Shown piece after piece: positions 6,694 to 16,399 of a stretch of 64,000 nt of DNA. The notes below the pieces were generated by a model, which made no database searches, was not told the DNA's origin, and saw only the letters and a program-made list of their open reading frames with translations. The stretch is from CAMASH01 sp041746635. Lineage in GTDB: Bacteria; Verrucomicrobiota; Verrucomicrobiia; Chthoniobacterales; Terrimicrobiaceae. The translations under genes and the position numbers were made by a program. Within the stretch, counting starts at the first letter, position 1. Each line of letters begins with the position of its first letter. The DNA lies in NCBI GenBank assembly GCA_041746635.1, contig JBGTGQ010000003.1, forward strand, positions 1 through 64,000, in the 5' to 3' direction.

Positions 6694-9600
6694 GAACCTT
6701 GCTCTGCCTTTTCCTGGCCTCGACGACCGGCCTGCTGGCCTTGGAAAATCCGGGAAAGAAACCGCCGGCGTCGCCCTTTACGCTCAAAAACGCGCCGGTG
6801 ATCAAAACCGCCGCCCTGCAAATCGGCGAGGACCCGAGGGCCTTCACGAACAATCCGGAAGGCGCGGGCGCGACGGTGGACGGAACCGGAGAGGAGCTGC
6901 GGCCCTTCACCACCGTGTCGGTGACTTTTCCCGGCGACATGGTTCCGGCGGACCAGATTGACGTGGTCGCGGCGGAGTCTCCGGTCGTGCTCTGGCCGAC
7001 GGTCGATGCGGAGTTCACCTGGAACACTCCGACGCAGGGCTATCTCACGATCAAGGGGCCGGTCATTCCCGCGCAGACCTATCGTTTGCGCTTGCGCGAG
7101 GGGCTGAAGGATGCGGCGGGCGCGGCGGTGACGGTGGACGAGTGGGGTGCGGAGATGACCTCGCCGGTGTTTCAAATCATCGAGGAAAATTACGGCCTGC
7201 GGAGCAGTCTGGGTTCGCGGCCGCAGGTGCCGCTGGAGTTTAACTATCCGGTGCGGCTGGCCGATGCGGCGCAGGGGGCATGGTTTCAGAATCGGGCTAC
7301 GCGCCAACGCATCCCAGCCGAGATTCTTCTCAATACGGCCGGTGGCGAGTTGGAGTCCGCCGAGGTGGTGGACGGCACGCTGGATGCGGATGAAAAAATC
7401 TACGGCCTGCGGGTGCGACCGGCCCAGCCGCTGCCGGTGGGGGCGTTTTACGATCTGGTGGTCGAGGGCATGACTGATGCCTATGCGGGCCGCGGACTCG
7501 TTTACCCGCGCGTGTTTCCCTTGGGCGAGACGCGGCCGATGGACGTCGATTGGGTGGTGGCGCGCAACGGCCCGATGCAAACCCCGAACATCGAGGTGAA
7601 GTTCGACGAATATCTGGGCGAAGGGCCGCTGCCGCAAGATGCGGTGAGCGTCAGCCCTGCCGTGTCGAATCTGCGTCTTCGCAAAGAGGGAGCCTATATC
7701 ACGATGGAGGGCGATTTCCAAACGGACGCCCGCTACACGGTCACGATTTCTGACAAAATCATCGGCTCCGGCGGCTACGGCCTGGCCCATGCGGAGAAAT
7801 GGGGTGCGACCTTCCGGCCCGTGCCGCCGGCGGTGTTATTTCCCGACCGTTTGCTGCGGGAGCGTTCCGCGCTGGGGCTGCGCTTTGCGTTTTATCAGGT
7901 CAACACCGGGGAATTGCAATGGAAGCTGGCCGCTGTGCCGCTGGAAAAACTCGCAACCATTTCCAAGCGGAACGACGAGTTCAACGAATTGGTCGAGGAC
8001 AAGGACGGCAAATGGGTCTGGACCGCGGATGGTTCGATCCAGCGCGCGCCGACGGAGGAATTCATCCCGGCCTTCGGGCTCAACGTGGTCGCGTCCGGCA
8101 CGGTGCCGGCCTCGCCCGGCGCGAAGGAAAGCCTGCGCGAGATTTCCTGGATGCCGCCGCAGCCCGGGGCGCTGAGCGGCCCGATGGTGCTGGAAGTGAC
8201 GGGCAAGGACAGCTCCGGCCGGGTGATCGGCAACCGGGCGCTGATTTATTTCGGCGAAGCCGTCATCACGCGCAAAGTCACGCCCACCCAAACCATCCTG
8301 CGCATCGCGCGGATGAGCGATGGCGAACCGGTGGTGGGCGCGAAGGTTTCCGTGCTGGATGAGAATTTGAAGACCATCACAACCGGCACGGCGGCGGCGG
8401 AGGGACTGGCGGTGTTTGACCAAGCGGCGATTTCCGACGCGCAATTTTTCCTCGCCGAGGTCGATGGCGCACCCACCCTCCAGCCCGTCGCGCTGTCGGA
8501 TCAATTTTCCAGCGGCTACATCAGCGCGCGCCCGCCGCCCGCGCTGCGCGCGTTCACCTTCACCGACCGGCCGCTTTATCGTCCGGGGCAGGAAGTTTCC
8601 TTCAAGGGATTGGTGCGCGAGGAAAAAAACGGCGTGCTGCAAGTCGCCGCGGGCCAGACGGTGAGTTGGTCTATCGAACCGGCTTATGGAGGGGGCGGCG
8701 AGGTTTTGGCCAAGGGAGAAACCAAGGTGGATGCCGAGGGTGGCTGGAATGGGAAATGGCTGCCGCCAGTGAATGGTTTCATCGGTCCGTTGGGCATCCG
8801 CGTTTCGGTTGACGAAGTGCCGCTGGGCCTGACCGCGAGTTTTCGAGTGGAGGAATTTCGCAATCCGCTATTCTCGGTCGTTTGCGACGAGGCCAAGGCG
8901 AAAAAACCGGCGGAAGCGGTGGTCGCGGTGCAGTCGCAATATTTTCACGGCGCACCCAATGCCGGGGCCGCGGTGAAATGGACGGCCGCGTGGACGAGCG
9001 ATTCCGACGAGGGTTATTACAACGGCGACGACGACATGAAACGCGTCGATCTCTATTCGGAAGATGCGCCACGTCCGACTTATTTGGCGGAGGTGTCTGG
9101 TGAGACGGCGCTGGATGGCAACGGCCAGGTGGTCCTGCGTTGCGAAGCGCCGTTCAAGGATCAGGGAAACCGCGCCCGTTGTTTCGTGAGCTGGAAAGTG
9201 GAGGTGACCGGCCCGGACGGCCAGACCATCACGGGCGGAACCAATCATCACGTGGACATGCTGCCGGTGTTGCTCGGGGTGAAATCGGAGAAGGAAGAGA
9301 TCGGGTCGCTTACGTTCAAGTGGGATGCGAAAACACCGTTCGGAGATGCGCCGGAGGCTGTGAGCGCGCTGCTTTTCCACGTGGTGACGAAGTCGGTCAA
9401 GGAACGGCTGGCGCCTAATGTCTATCGCTATCGGAATTTCGACCAATACCTCCCGGTGGAGAAAGTGGATCGCGCGACGGAGGAAACGCTGACCTTCAAG
9501 CCCAAGGAGCCGGGACGGTATGTTGTGGTCGTCTCGCCTTTGCCGGGAGCCGCCGGCATGCCGGTGAGCGAGGAGGCTTTTCTCAGCGGCGACGAACCCT

Positions 9601-12311
9601 CGCAAGTTCCGGTGCAGTCCGACACGACGGCAACGGTCTTCACCATCAAGGGCGGACGCACGCCGGAGGACAAGGCGTGGAAGGTGGGCGATATTGCCGT
9701 GATCAATGTGTTGTCGCCGACGGGCGGGGTGGCGTGGGTGAGCGTGGAGTCGGACCACATTCTCGACACCTTCACCGCGCCCATCGAAGGCAACACGACG
9801 CGCATTAAGATTCCGGTCAAGCCGGAGTACGAACCCAATGTTTTTGTGTCCATCTACATCCTGCGCCCCGGCGGGGACGACCAACTCGCGGGCGAGATGT
9901 TCGGGTACACCAACCTCGATGTGGTCGCGCCCAACCGGAACCTCGACATCGCCGTCGCGGTGGATCGCGCGGAATACGAACCGCGCGAAAAAGTTTCCGG
10001 CACCGTGCGCGTGACTGCCGCCGGCCAGCCAGTGGCCGGAGCCGACCTGGCCATCTATGCGGTGGACGATTCGATTTTGGAACTGGGCGGCTGGCAGTTG
10101 CCGAGCTTCCTGGCGGACTTTTTCCCGGGTCGCAGCTTTGCCGTCGTGACCCACAGCGCGCTGAAGGCCTATGTGGACAAAATCGCGCCCTCATGGCTGA
10201 CGGCGAAGGGATTTGTCATCGGCGACGGCGGCGGTGACGAGTTCGGCAACGTCACGTTTGCGCGCAAGGAATTCAAACCGCTCATCCTCTGGCAGCCGAG
10301 CGTGAAGACCAATGCGCAAGGCGAGGCGGTGTTTACCTGCGAGGCGCCGGACAATCTCACGCGCTTCCGCGTCATCGCGGTGGGCCAGACCAAGGCCAGC
10401 CAGTTCGGCGCGGGTGATGCGACGTTTGCGGTGACCAAGAAGCTGCTGATCGACCCCGCGCTTCCGCGTTTTGTGCGGGATGGCGACGAGGTGGAACTTC
10501 GCGCCGTGGCCCGGCAGAAAATGACCGACCAGGACAATCTGGTCGTGCGCTGCACCACAGGCGGAAGTCTCCAGTTGCTGGACGAAGCCAAAGTCGAGGT
10601 CAGCGCCACAAAAGACGCGCCGGCCGTGGTGCGATTCAAGGCGAAGGCCACCGGAGTTGGTCCAGCCACGGTAAAATTCAAAGTCGCGTCCACGACCGAT
10701 CCCAAACTGACCGACGCCGTGGAAGTGAATCTGCCGGTGGCGCAGCCGGTGATTTTGAAAAAGGAATCTGTCGCGGGAACGGTCGGCAACACGACCTTTG
10801 CGGTGCGCGAAGTGGCTCCCGGCGCTTGGGAAAACGCCCAAGGTACGTTTTCGTTTGCCGTCTCCACCACGCCCTGGCTGGCCAAGCTGATGGGCCTGCC
10901 GTATCTGCTGGAATATCCGCACGGATGTTTTGAGCAAAAAACGTCCCGCCTTCTGGCCATCACCTATTTGGGTGGATTGCTCGAATACCTTCCCGATGCC
11001 AGGGAACGCCGGGAAAACTACGGACACATCGTCACGGAAACCTTGAAAGAAATCGAAGCCTCGCTGCTGCCCGGCGGCATGGTTCCTTACTGGCCCGGAG
11101 GCACGGCACCGAACGACTTTGTCACAATTCAGACCGCATGGTGCGTGGCCGAGGCCGAGGCCGCAGGTTTCGAAGTACCGGAACGACTGGCTGCCGAACT
11201 GCCGGAGGTGCTGGAGAAAATCGTCACCAAACAACTCCGCGCCGACGCCGGTGCCACGCTGCGGGTATTTGCACTTTTTGTTCTGGCACCCTTCGGCGAA
11301 GAGCCGTCGGACGAACTCAAAGCCGCGTCGGATGAGCTGTATCTTCAGCGCGACAAACTCACCGGCGAAGGCAAGGCCATGCTGGCCATCAGCCTGAACG
11401 GCATGAACCTCTCGCCCGAAAAACAGACTCAGTTGATCAGCGAGTTGCCGAAGGAGTTCGGCAAAATCGGATTTAATCCGGAGACCTTTTCCTCGGGGAC
11501 CCGGACGGAGGCGCTTTGCACTTGGGCCCGGCTCGCCATCTCGCCAAACGGCGGGGACGCCGCCTTGCAGGAACGGCTGAACAAACTGCTGGAATCGTCC
11601 GCCAGTCTCTCCACTCAGGAAAATCTCTGGCTGCTCGTGGCTTTCGATGCCCTGCTCAAGAGCAATCCGCCCGCCGCGATCAAGTCCGCAACGCCCGCTC
11701 CGCAGAATATTTCCGAAAACGAAAGCGCGGTGGCTTGGACGGGCGAGGACCTCGCGAAAATCGCGGATTTTGTGGTAAAGGGCCTGCCCGCCCCGAAACC
11801 GCCGGGCAGCTTTGTCCTTTCGGCATCGTATTTCAGCGGCGAGAAAAAGACTGCGCTGGAAAGCCAGGGCCTGCGCATCGAACGCGTGGTGAAAAACCTG
11901 AGCGAGGCTTCGCGGAATGGCAGTGCGGCCGCGCCATTCAAGCTGGGCGATCAGCTACTCATTTCCTACCGTATTACGGCGGAGAAACCGCAGAGTTTCG
12001 TGGCGGTGGAGGATTTGCTCCCCGGCGGAATTGAGGTCGTGAATCCGAATCTCGCCATGTTTGGCAAACATTACGCGCTCCCCGACGAACCGGGCGTGGC
12101 GACGCTGGACGTCTCCCATAGCGCCATGCGCGACCAGCAAACGAACCTCTATTTTGATCATCTCCCGGCCGGCACCGCCGCCTACAGCGTGCTGGCCCGC
12201 GCCACCGCAGCGGGAACCTTCATCTGGCCTGCCACCCAAATTCAGCCGATGTATGACAGCCGTTTCTTTGGCCGTTCGCCTTCCGGCACATGCGTAGTCG
12301 CATCCGAATAG
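6690..12311 (+). CDS. Bacterial alpha-2-macroglobulin (YfhM type) with thioester motif
   Basis: The product has 1873 residues. Bacterial alpha-2-macroglobulins trap proteases in the periplasm and usually work with PbpC. The N-terminal signal peptide (MRTLLCLFLASTTGLLA) has no convincing lipobox. A long series of beta-sandwich MG domains follows, with the typical RPLYRPGQEVSFKGLVR near residue 629. The thioester motif YPHGCFEQ has its Cys at residue 1413, followed by the alpha/alpha toroid (helical) domain and a C-terminal receptor-binding-like domain ending VASE. The intact CxEQ puts it in the thioester-containing class. It is coupled to the TPR gene and overlaps pbpC by 22 bp. Confidence 0.93.
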   Translation: MRTLLCLFLASTTGLLALENPGKKPPASPFTLKNAPVIKTAALQIGEDPRAFTNNPEGAGATVDGTGEELRPFTTVSVTFPGDMVPADQIDVVAAESPVVLWPTVDAEFTWNTPTQGYLTIKGPVIPAQTYRLRLREGLKDAAGAAVTVDEWGAEMTSPVFQIIEENYGLRSSLGSRPQVPLEFNYPVRLADAAQGAWFQNRATRQRIPAEILLNTAGGELESAEVVDGTLDADEKIYGLRVRPAQPLPVGAFYDLVVEGMTDAYAGRGLVYPRVFPLGETRPMDVDWVVARNGPMQTPNIEVKFDEYLGEGPLPQDAVSVSPAVSNLRLRKEGAYITMEGDFQTDARYTVTISDKIIGSGGYGLAHAEKWGATFRPVPPAVLFPDRLLRERSALGLRFAFYQVNTGELQWKLAAVPLEKLATISKRNDEFNELVEDKDGKWVWTADGSIQRAPTEEFIPAFGLNVVASGTVPASPGAKESLREISWMPPQPGALSGPMVLEVTGKDSSGRVIGNRALIYFGEAVITRKVTPTQTILRIARMSDGEPVVGAKVSVLDENLKTITTGTAAAEGLAVFDQAAISDAQFFLAEVDGAPTLQPVALSDQFSSGYISARPPPALRAFTFTDRPLYRPGQEVSFKGLVREEKNGVLQVAAGQTVSWSIEPAYGGGGEVLAKGETKVDAEGGWNGKWLPPVNGFIGPLGIRVSVDEVPLGLTASFRVEEFRNPLFSVVCDEAKAKKPAEAVVAVQSQYFHGAPNAGAAVKWTAAWTSDSDEGYYNGDDDMKRVDLYSEDAPRPTYLAEVSGETALDGNGQVVLRCEAPFKDQGNRARCFVSWKVEVTGPDGQTITGGTNHHVDMLPVLLGVKSEKEEIGSLTFKWDAKTPFGDAPEAVSALLFHVVTKSVKERLAPNVYRYRNFDQYLPVEKVDRATEETLTFKPKEPGRYVVVVSPLPGAAGMPVSEEAFLSGDEPSQVPVQSDTTATVFTIKGGRTPEDKAWKVGDIAVINVLSPTGGVAWVSVESDHILDTFTAPIEGNTTRIKIPVKPEYEPNVFVSIYILRPGGDDQLAGEMFGYTNLDVVAPNRNLDIAVAVDRAEYEPREKVSGTVRVTAAGQPVAGADLAIYAVDDSILELGGWQLPSFLADFFPGRSFAVVTHSALKAYVDKIAPSWLTAKGFVIGDGGGDEFGNVTFARKEFKPLILWQPSVKTNAQGEAVFTCEAPDNLTRFRVIAVGQTKASQFGAGDATFAVTKKLLIDPALPRFVRDGDEVELRAVARQKMTDQDNLVVRCTTGGSLQLLDEAKVEVSATKDAPAVVRFKAKATGVGPATVKFKVASTTDPKLTDAVEVNLPVAQPVILKKESVAGTVGNTTFAVREVAPGAWENAQGTFSFAVSTTPWLAKLMGLPYLLEYPHGCFEQKTSRLLAITYLGGLLEYLPDARERRENYGHIVTETLKEIEASLLPGGMVPYWPGGTAPNDFVTIQTAWCVAEAEAAGFEVPERLAAELPEVLEKIVTKQLRADAGATLRVFALFVLAPFGEEPSDELKAASDELYLQRDKLTGEGKAMLAISLNGMNLSPEKQTQLISELPKEFGKIGFNPETFSSGTRTEALCTWARLAISPNGGDAALQERLNKLLESSASLSTQENLWLLVAFDALLKSNPPAAIKSATPAPQNISENESAVAWTGEDLAKIADFVVKGLPAPKPPGSFVLSASYFSGEKKTALESQGLRIERVVKNLSEASRNGSAAAPFKLGDQLLISYRITAEKPQSFVAVEDLLPGGIEVVNPNLAMFGKHYALPDEPGVATLDVSHSAMRDQQTNLYFDHLPAGTAAYSVLARATAAGTFIWPATQIQPMYDSRFFGRSPSGTCVVASE

Positions 12312-14512
12312 TCCTGGTCGTTCTGACCGGTCTCGCGGCCGCAGCCATTGCACTGGAAATCGGCATTCGCCAGACCCCGCTGCCGCTCGAAATCGATCAG
12401 CCCCCGGCGGCCACGCCGGCCCTGACCGATCTTCGTGGCCGGGTTTTTGCGGTGCTCGCGACGGACCAAGCCCGCGAGAGTCAGGCCCTCGCGCTGCGGG
12501 AAATGGGCCCCTGGTTGCCCCTGGCCACCGTGGGGATTGAGGATCATCGTTTTCCCCGGCATGGCGGCGTGGATGTCCAGGCCCTGCTCGGGGCGGCCTG
12601 GCGCAATCTGCGCAATGGCCGGGTGATTTCCGGGGCCTCGACCATTACCCAACAGCTCGTGAAGAACGCGTCGAACCGCAAGTCGCGCACGTTTTCCGCC
12701 AAGGTTTACGAGTCCTTCGCCGCCGCCCGGTTGGAACGGACCTGGAACAAAGGGAGAATTCTGGAGGCGTATCTAAATCGCCTGGACTACGGCAACCGCC
12801 GCATTGGCCCGGCGGCGGCGGCGAGGGCGTATTTTGGGAAAGCCCCGGCGGACCTTTCGCTGGCTGAAGCCATTTATCTCGCGGGCTTGCCTCAATCGCC
12901 CGCGCGTTTAAATCCCTGGAAAAATCCCTCAGGTGCCTTGGCGCGCTATGAGCGAAATGTCCGCCGACTGGCGGCATTAAACCTCTTACCGACTGGCGCG
13001 GATGCGGAGACGTTGCGGAAAAATCCCCCGCAGATCGAACGGCACGATCCGCCGAATGAGGCGGTGCAGTTTTCCCAAGCTGTGTGGCATCGGCATCCTG
13101 CCGATGCGATATCACCCATCGGCAGGATGCCGATGCCACGAATTATCACCACCCTCGACCTTGACTTGCAACGGATGGTCGAACTCATGCTGCGCGAACA
13201 CCTAGACGCTCTCGCGTCCCATGGCGTCGGCGATGCCGCCGTGGTGATCGTGGAAAACTCCACCGGCAACGTTCGCGCCATGGCCTGCGCCGGCGACGCG
13301 CGTCACGCTGCGCTGAATCCGGCTCTGGAACCACGCAGTTGCGGTTCAACGCTCAAGCCCTTTCTTTATGTCGCGGCTATAGACCAGCGGCGCATGACGG
13401 CGGCGACACTGCTCCCCGACACCCAAGGCGCGATCGCGGAGGAATACCGGGATTACGATCCGCAAAATTACACCAACCGCTATTATGGACCGGTTCGTCT
13501 GCGCGAGGCCCTGGGCAATTCCATGAATGTTCCCGCCGTCGTAACCCTCAGCAAACTGGGCGCACGAGAAACCTTCGAACGCCTGCGCGGCTGGGGTTTG
13601 GATTTCCCCCAATTCTTCGACGAATACGGGGCGGGTTTCATCCTCGGCAATGCTCAAGTGCGCCTGCTTGATCTCGCCGGGGCCTATGCCGGACTGGCCC
13701 GCGGCGGCTTGGCGTGGAAAACGAAACTCACGCCGCGTGACGCCATCGAAAGCCGTCCTGTCGCCTCCCCGGAAGCCTGCGCGATCATCACGGATATTCT
13801 TTGCGACAATCAGGCCCGCCAGCTCAGTTTCGGTAATGCCTCGCCGCTGCATCTCGAACAGCGGACGGCGGTGAAAACCGGCACGAGTTCCGGATTCCGT
13901 GACGGCTGGTGCGTAGGGTTCAACGGCACGCACACTGTGGCGGTGTGGGCGGGAAACCTGAGCGGAAAACCAATGGCGGAATTGCTGGCCGTGCGTTCCG
14001 CCGCTCCGCTCTGGGCGGTTGTGATGAGCCATCTCTACGCGACGGGAGACGCGCCGGTTTCCTTACCCGAAGAGAGCGAGTCTCTCAAGCCTCTCAAAGT
14101 TGCCGCGGAAACGGGTCTTCTTCCCCGCGCGGATGAACGCACCGTCCGCGAATGGTTTCTGGCTGGAACCGAGCCGATGGTCGCCGCTGAGACGTTCTAC
14201 CGTAACGGTGGGTTGATTCTCCCAGAGGAATACGCCGCATGGTGCGCCAGTCCGCACAACCGCCTCGGCGCAAGTGCACCAACTCGCGATTTTCAAATTC
14301 TGTTTCCCAAGGACGGCGCGATCTTTGAGTTCAATCCCCATTTGCCCGCCGGCCAGCAGATGATGCCGCTGCAGGCCACGGCGAAGAATTGTCAGTGGTT
14401 TCTCAATGGCGAAAAACTTGCGGGATCATCCGCCCCGCTCACACCCGGAGAGTGGCACCTGGTCGCCACGGCGGAAGGACGGTCGGTGGCGGTCCGTTAC
14501 GTGGTGCAGTGA
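12290..14512 (+). CDS. pbpC: Penicillin-binding protein 1C (PbpC)
   Basis: The product has 740 residues. It is a bifunctional peptidoglycan synthase anchored by one N-terminal helix (IVLVVLTGLAAAAIALEIG). The GT51 glycosyltransferase carries EDHRFPRHGGVD and GASTITQQLVKN near residues 83-125. The transpeptidase has SCGSTLKPF (SxxK), GNSMN and KTGTSSGFRDGW. The last 100 residues match the PbpC C-terminal beta domain. A 56-bp perfect palindrome (13084-13139) lies in frame between the two catalytic domains and encodes WHRHPADAISPIGRMPMPRI-like residues that the family would not need. The start overlaps the alpha-2-macroglobulin end, the classic yfhM-pbpC pairing. Confidence 0.93.
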   Translation: MRSRIRIVLVVLTGLAAAAIALEIGIRQTPLPLEIDQPPAATPALTDLRGRVFAVLATDQARESQALALREMGPWLPLATVGIEDHRFPRHGGVDVQALLGAAWRNLRNGRVISGASTITQQLVKNASNRKSRTFSAKVYESFAAARLERTWNKGRILEAYLNRLDYGNRRIGPAAAARAYFGKAPADLSLAEAIYLAGLPQSPARLNPWKNPSGALARYERNVRRLAALNLLPTGADAETLRKNPPQIERHDPPNEAVQFSQAVWHRHPADAISPIGRMPMPRIITTLDLDLQRMVELMLREHLDALASHGVGDAAVVIVENSTGNVRAMACAGDARHAALNPALEPRSCGSTLKPFLYVAAIDQRRMTAATLLPDTQGAIAEEYRDYDPQNYTNRYYGPVRLREALGNSMNVPAVVTLSKLGARETFERLRGWGLDFPQFFDEYGAGFILGNAQVRLLDLAGAYAGLARGGLAWKTKLTPRDAIESRPVASPEACAIITDILCDNQARQLSFGNASPLHLEQRTAVKTGTSSGFRDGWCVGFNGTHTVAVWAGNLSGKPMAELLAVRSAAPLWAVVMSHLYATGDAPVSLPEESESLKPLKVAAETGLLPRADERTVREWFLAGTEPMVAAETFYRNGGLILPEEYAAWCASPHNRLGASAPTRDFQILFPKDGAIFEFNPHLPAGQQMMPLQATAKNCQWFLNGEKLAGSSAPLTPGEWHLVATAEGRSVAVRYVVQ
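13084..13139. repeat. Perfect palindromic element inside pbpC
   Basis: Arms 13084-13106 and 13117-13139 are 23-bp perfect inverted repeats around a 10-bp loop. Each arm starts or ends with the GTGGCATCGG / CCGATGCCAC motif. It falls in the linker between transglycosylase and transpeptidase domains and keeps the reading frame open. Confidence 0.9.
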
Positions 14513-14520
14513 GTTGTAGG

Positions 14521-14571
14521 GGCGGTTGTGCCAACTGCCCAGCCTTATGAAAAGCGGTTGGCACAACCGCC
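14521..14571. repeat. Palindromic repeat between convergent genes
   Basis: Arms 14521-14538 and 14554-14571 match at 17 of 18 positions (GGCGGTTGTGCCAACTGC type). It lies between the ends of pbpC (+) and cobA-hemD (-). It could form a hairpin in either transcript, but there is no T run of a standard terminator. Confidence 0.75.
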
Positions 14572-14579
14572 GCTACATC

Positions 14580-16094
14580 TCAAACAGCGGCAAAGGCTTT
14601 GCGACAGATGGCCTCGACGAGTCCGGGAATGTCATGCTGTTTCGCCTCGATATCCACATCGAGACCGAGCTTGCGCATGGTCTTGGAGGTGATCGGGCCG
14701 ATGCTTGCGGTTTTTAGTTCCGCCGGCAGCGGTAGTTTGAGCGCGGTGAAGTTTTCCGCCGTCGAGGAACTGGTGAAGGTGATCAAATCGGCCCCTTCCT
14801 CGCGAAAGCGTTTGATGCCGCCGCTGACGTCATCCGTTTCCGGCACGGTGCGATAGGCCACGGCTTCGTCCACGATGGCACCGAGACGGGTCAGTTCTTC
14901 CGCCAGGACTTCGCGGGCCCCTTCGGCGCGAGCGAGCAGGAACTTCAGGTTCTCGACACTGACTTCCTTTTGCAGTTCGGCGAGAATTTCCTCGGCCACG
15001 TATTTTTCCGGTTGGACATCCACCTGCAAGTGATAGCTCTTGACCCGCTCGGCCGTGGCCGGACCGATGGCGGCAATGCGGACGCCGCCAATCTCGCGGG
15101 CATCGCGGAAAATTTCGTAGAAGGCGGTGAAGAAGGCATCCACGCCGTTTGGACTGGTGAAAACGAGCCAGTCGTACGAGTGGGCGACGACCACAAGTTC
15201 GTAGAACTCGCGTTTGTTTTTCGGCGGTTCGATGCGGATGGTGGGAAGCTCGAAGGCATCGGCTCCCAGCGCGCGCAGGCGTGCGGTGAGTTCACCGGCC
15301 TGCTTGCGCGTGCGAGTGACCGCAATGCGCTGGCCGAAAAGCGGGAGCGTTTCGAACCAGTTCAATTTTTCGCGCAGGGTGACCACTTCGCCGAAGACGG
15401 CGATGGCGGGAGCCTTGAAGCCGGCTTGAGCGGCCCGGTTCGCAATGTCGGCCAGGGTGCCGGTGAGGGTTTCCTGGGAGCCCGTGGTGGCCCACCGCAC
15501 CAGGGCGGCGGGCGTTTTTGCATCCATTCCGGCCGCTTGCAAACGGGCGGTGATGGGACCGAGCCGCTCGACGCCCATGAGCATGACCTTCGTGCCTGGT
15601 GTGCGGGCAATGGCCTCAAGGTCGAGATTGGACTCCGGCTTGGAGGGATCTTCGTGTCCGGTAAAGATCGTCAGGGCGGTATTGTGAGAACGGTGTGTGA
15701 CCGGGATGCCCGCGTAGGCGGGTCCGGCCAGGGCGGAACTCACTCCGGGCACGATCTCAAACCGGCAACCAGCGGCAGCCAGGGCCTCGGCTTCCTCGCC
15801 GCCACGCCCGAAGAGAAAGGGATCGCCGCCCTTGAGGCGGGCGACGGATTTTCCGGCGAGGGTTTTTTCGATCAGGAGAGTGTTGATCTCCTCTTGGGAA
15901 AGAGTGTGCGCCCCGGCCTTCTTGCCCACGTAGATTTTCTCGGCCGACTCGGGGGCAAATTTCAGCAGGAGCGGATTGCAAAGATAATCGTAGATCACCA
16001 CGTCCGCCTGCTCGAGGCAGTCCCGGCCTTTGATGGTAAAGAGGCCCGGATCGCCGGGCCCGGCACCGATCAAATAACACACACCTTTTTTCAT
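14580..16094 (-). CDS. Uroporphyrinogen-III C-methyltransferase / uroporphyrinogen-III synthase fusion
   Basis: The product has 504 residues. Residues 1-245 are a SUMT (CobA-type) methyltransferase: GAGPGDPGLFTIKG near residue 9, GGDPFLFGRGGEE near 87 and VTHRSHNTALTIFTGHE. It would make precorrin-2 for sirohaem or cobalamin-type products. Residues 250-504 are HemD, which closes the tetrapyrrole ring with inversion of ring D (RIAVTRTRKQAGELTARL, FTSPNGVDAFF, TFTSSSTAENF). Fusions of these two steps are known in several phyla. It is the last gene of the leftward haem cluster, 21 bases after the lipoprotein gene. Confidence 0.93.
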   Translation of the reverse strand: MKKGVCYLIGAGPGDPGLFTIKGRDCLEQADVVIYDYLCNPLLLKFAPESAEKIYVGKKAGAHTLSQEEINTLLIEKTLAGKSVARLKGGDPFLFGRGGEEAEALAAAGCRFEIVPGVSSALAGPAYAGIPVTHRSHNTALTIFTGHEDPSKPESNLDLEAIARTPGTKVMLMGVERLGPITARLQAAGMDAKTPAALVRWATTGSQETLTGTLADIANRAAQAGFKAPAIAVFGEVVTLREKLNWFETLPLFGQRIAVTRTRKQAGELTARLRALGADAFELPTIRIEPPKNKREFYELVVVAHSYDWLVFTSPNGVDAFFTAFYEIFRDAREIGGVRIAAIGPATAERVKSYHLQVDVQPEKYVAEEILAELQKEVSVENLKFLLARAEGAREVLAEELTRLGAIVDEAVAYRTVPETDDVSGGIKRFREEGADLITFTSSSTAENFTALKLPLPAELKTASIGPITSKTMRKLGLDVDIEAKQHDIPGLVEAICRKAFAAV

Positions 16095-16115
16095 GTAACG
16101 CCGGGTCTCTCGAAA

Positions 16116-16385
16116 TTATTCCCCACTGGTTACGTAAGGTTGGGCATAGGTTTGGAAACCGGAGCCCGATTCTTTTTTGGGCTTTTGCGACACGTTACGC
16201 TTGGTCGACGAGGACTGCTTTTTTCCGAAAAGCCGGTTCCAAAATCCTTCCGCCTTGTTCGCGACGACCTCTCCGGTTTGAGCGACGGTTCGGCCGGCTT
16301 TTTTTGCTTTGATGGGAACGGAAGTGCAGCCCACCAATAAAACGGCAAGTATCAGGGCGAGAAATCGAGTGGTATGGGCATTCAT
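16116..16385 (-). CDS. Small basic lipoprotein, unknown function
   Basis: The product has 89 residues. A signal peptide MNAHTTRFLALILAVLLVGC ends in a clear lipobox (LLVGC, Cys20). The mature part is Lys/Ser-rich (AKKAGRTVAQTGEVV, LFGKKQSSSTKRN) with no recognised domain. The start at 16385 gives the signal peptide directly, while the frame upstream overlaps hemC. It lies within the haem cluster, 14 bases after hemC and 21 before cobA-hemD, but nothing ties it to tetrapyrrole synthesis. Confidence 0.75.
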   Translation of the reverse strand: MNAHTTRFLALILAVLLVGCTSVPIKAKKAGRTVAQTGEVVANKAEGFWNRLFGKKQSSSTKRNVSQKPKKESGSGFQTYAQPYVTSGE

Positions 16386-16399
16386 GGTGCAGGATAGCG

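Noticed and set aside
8868..10154. Open frame of 428 codons opposite the alpha-2-macroglobulin gene
   Set aside because: Arg/His-rich shadow translation without motifs, fully inside a confident gene.
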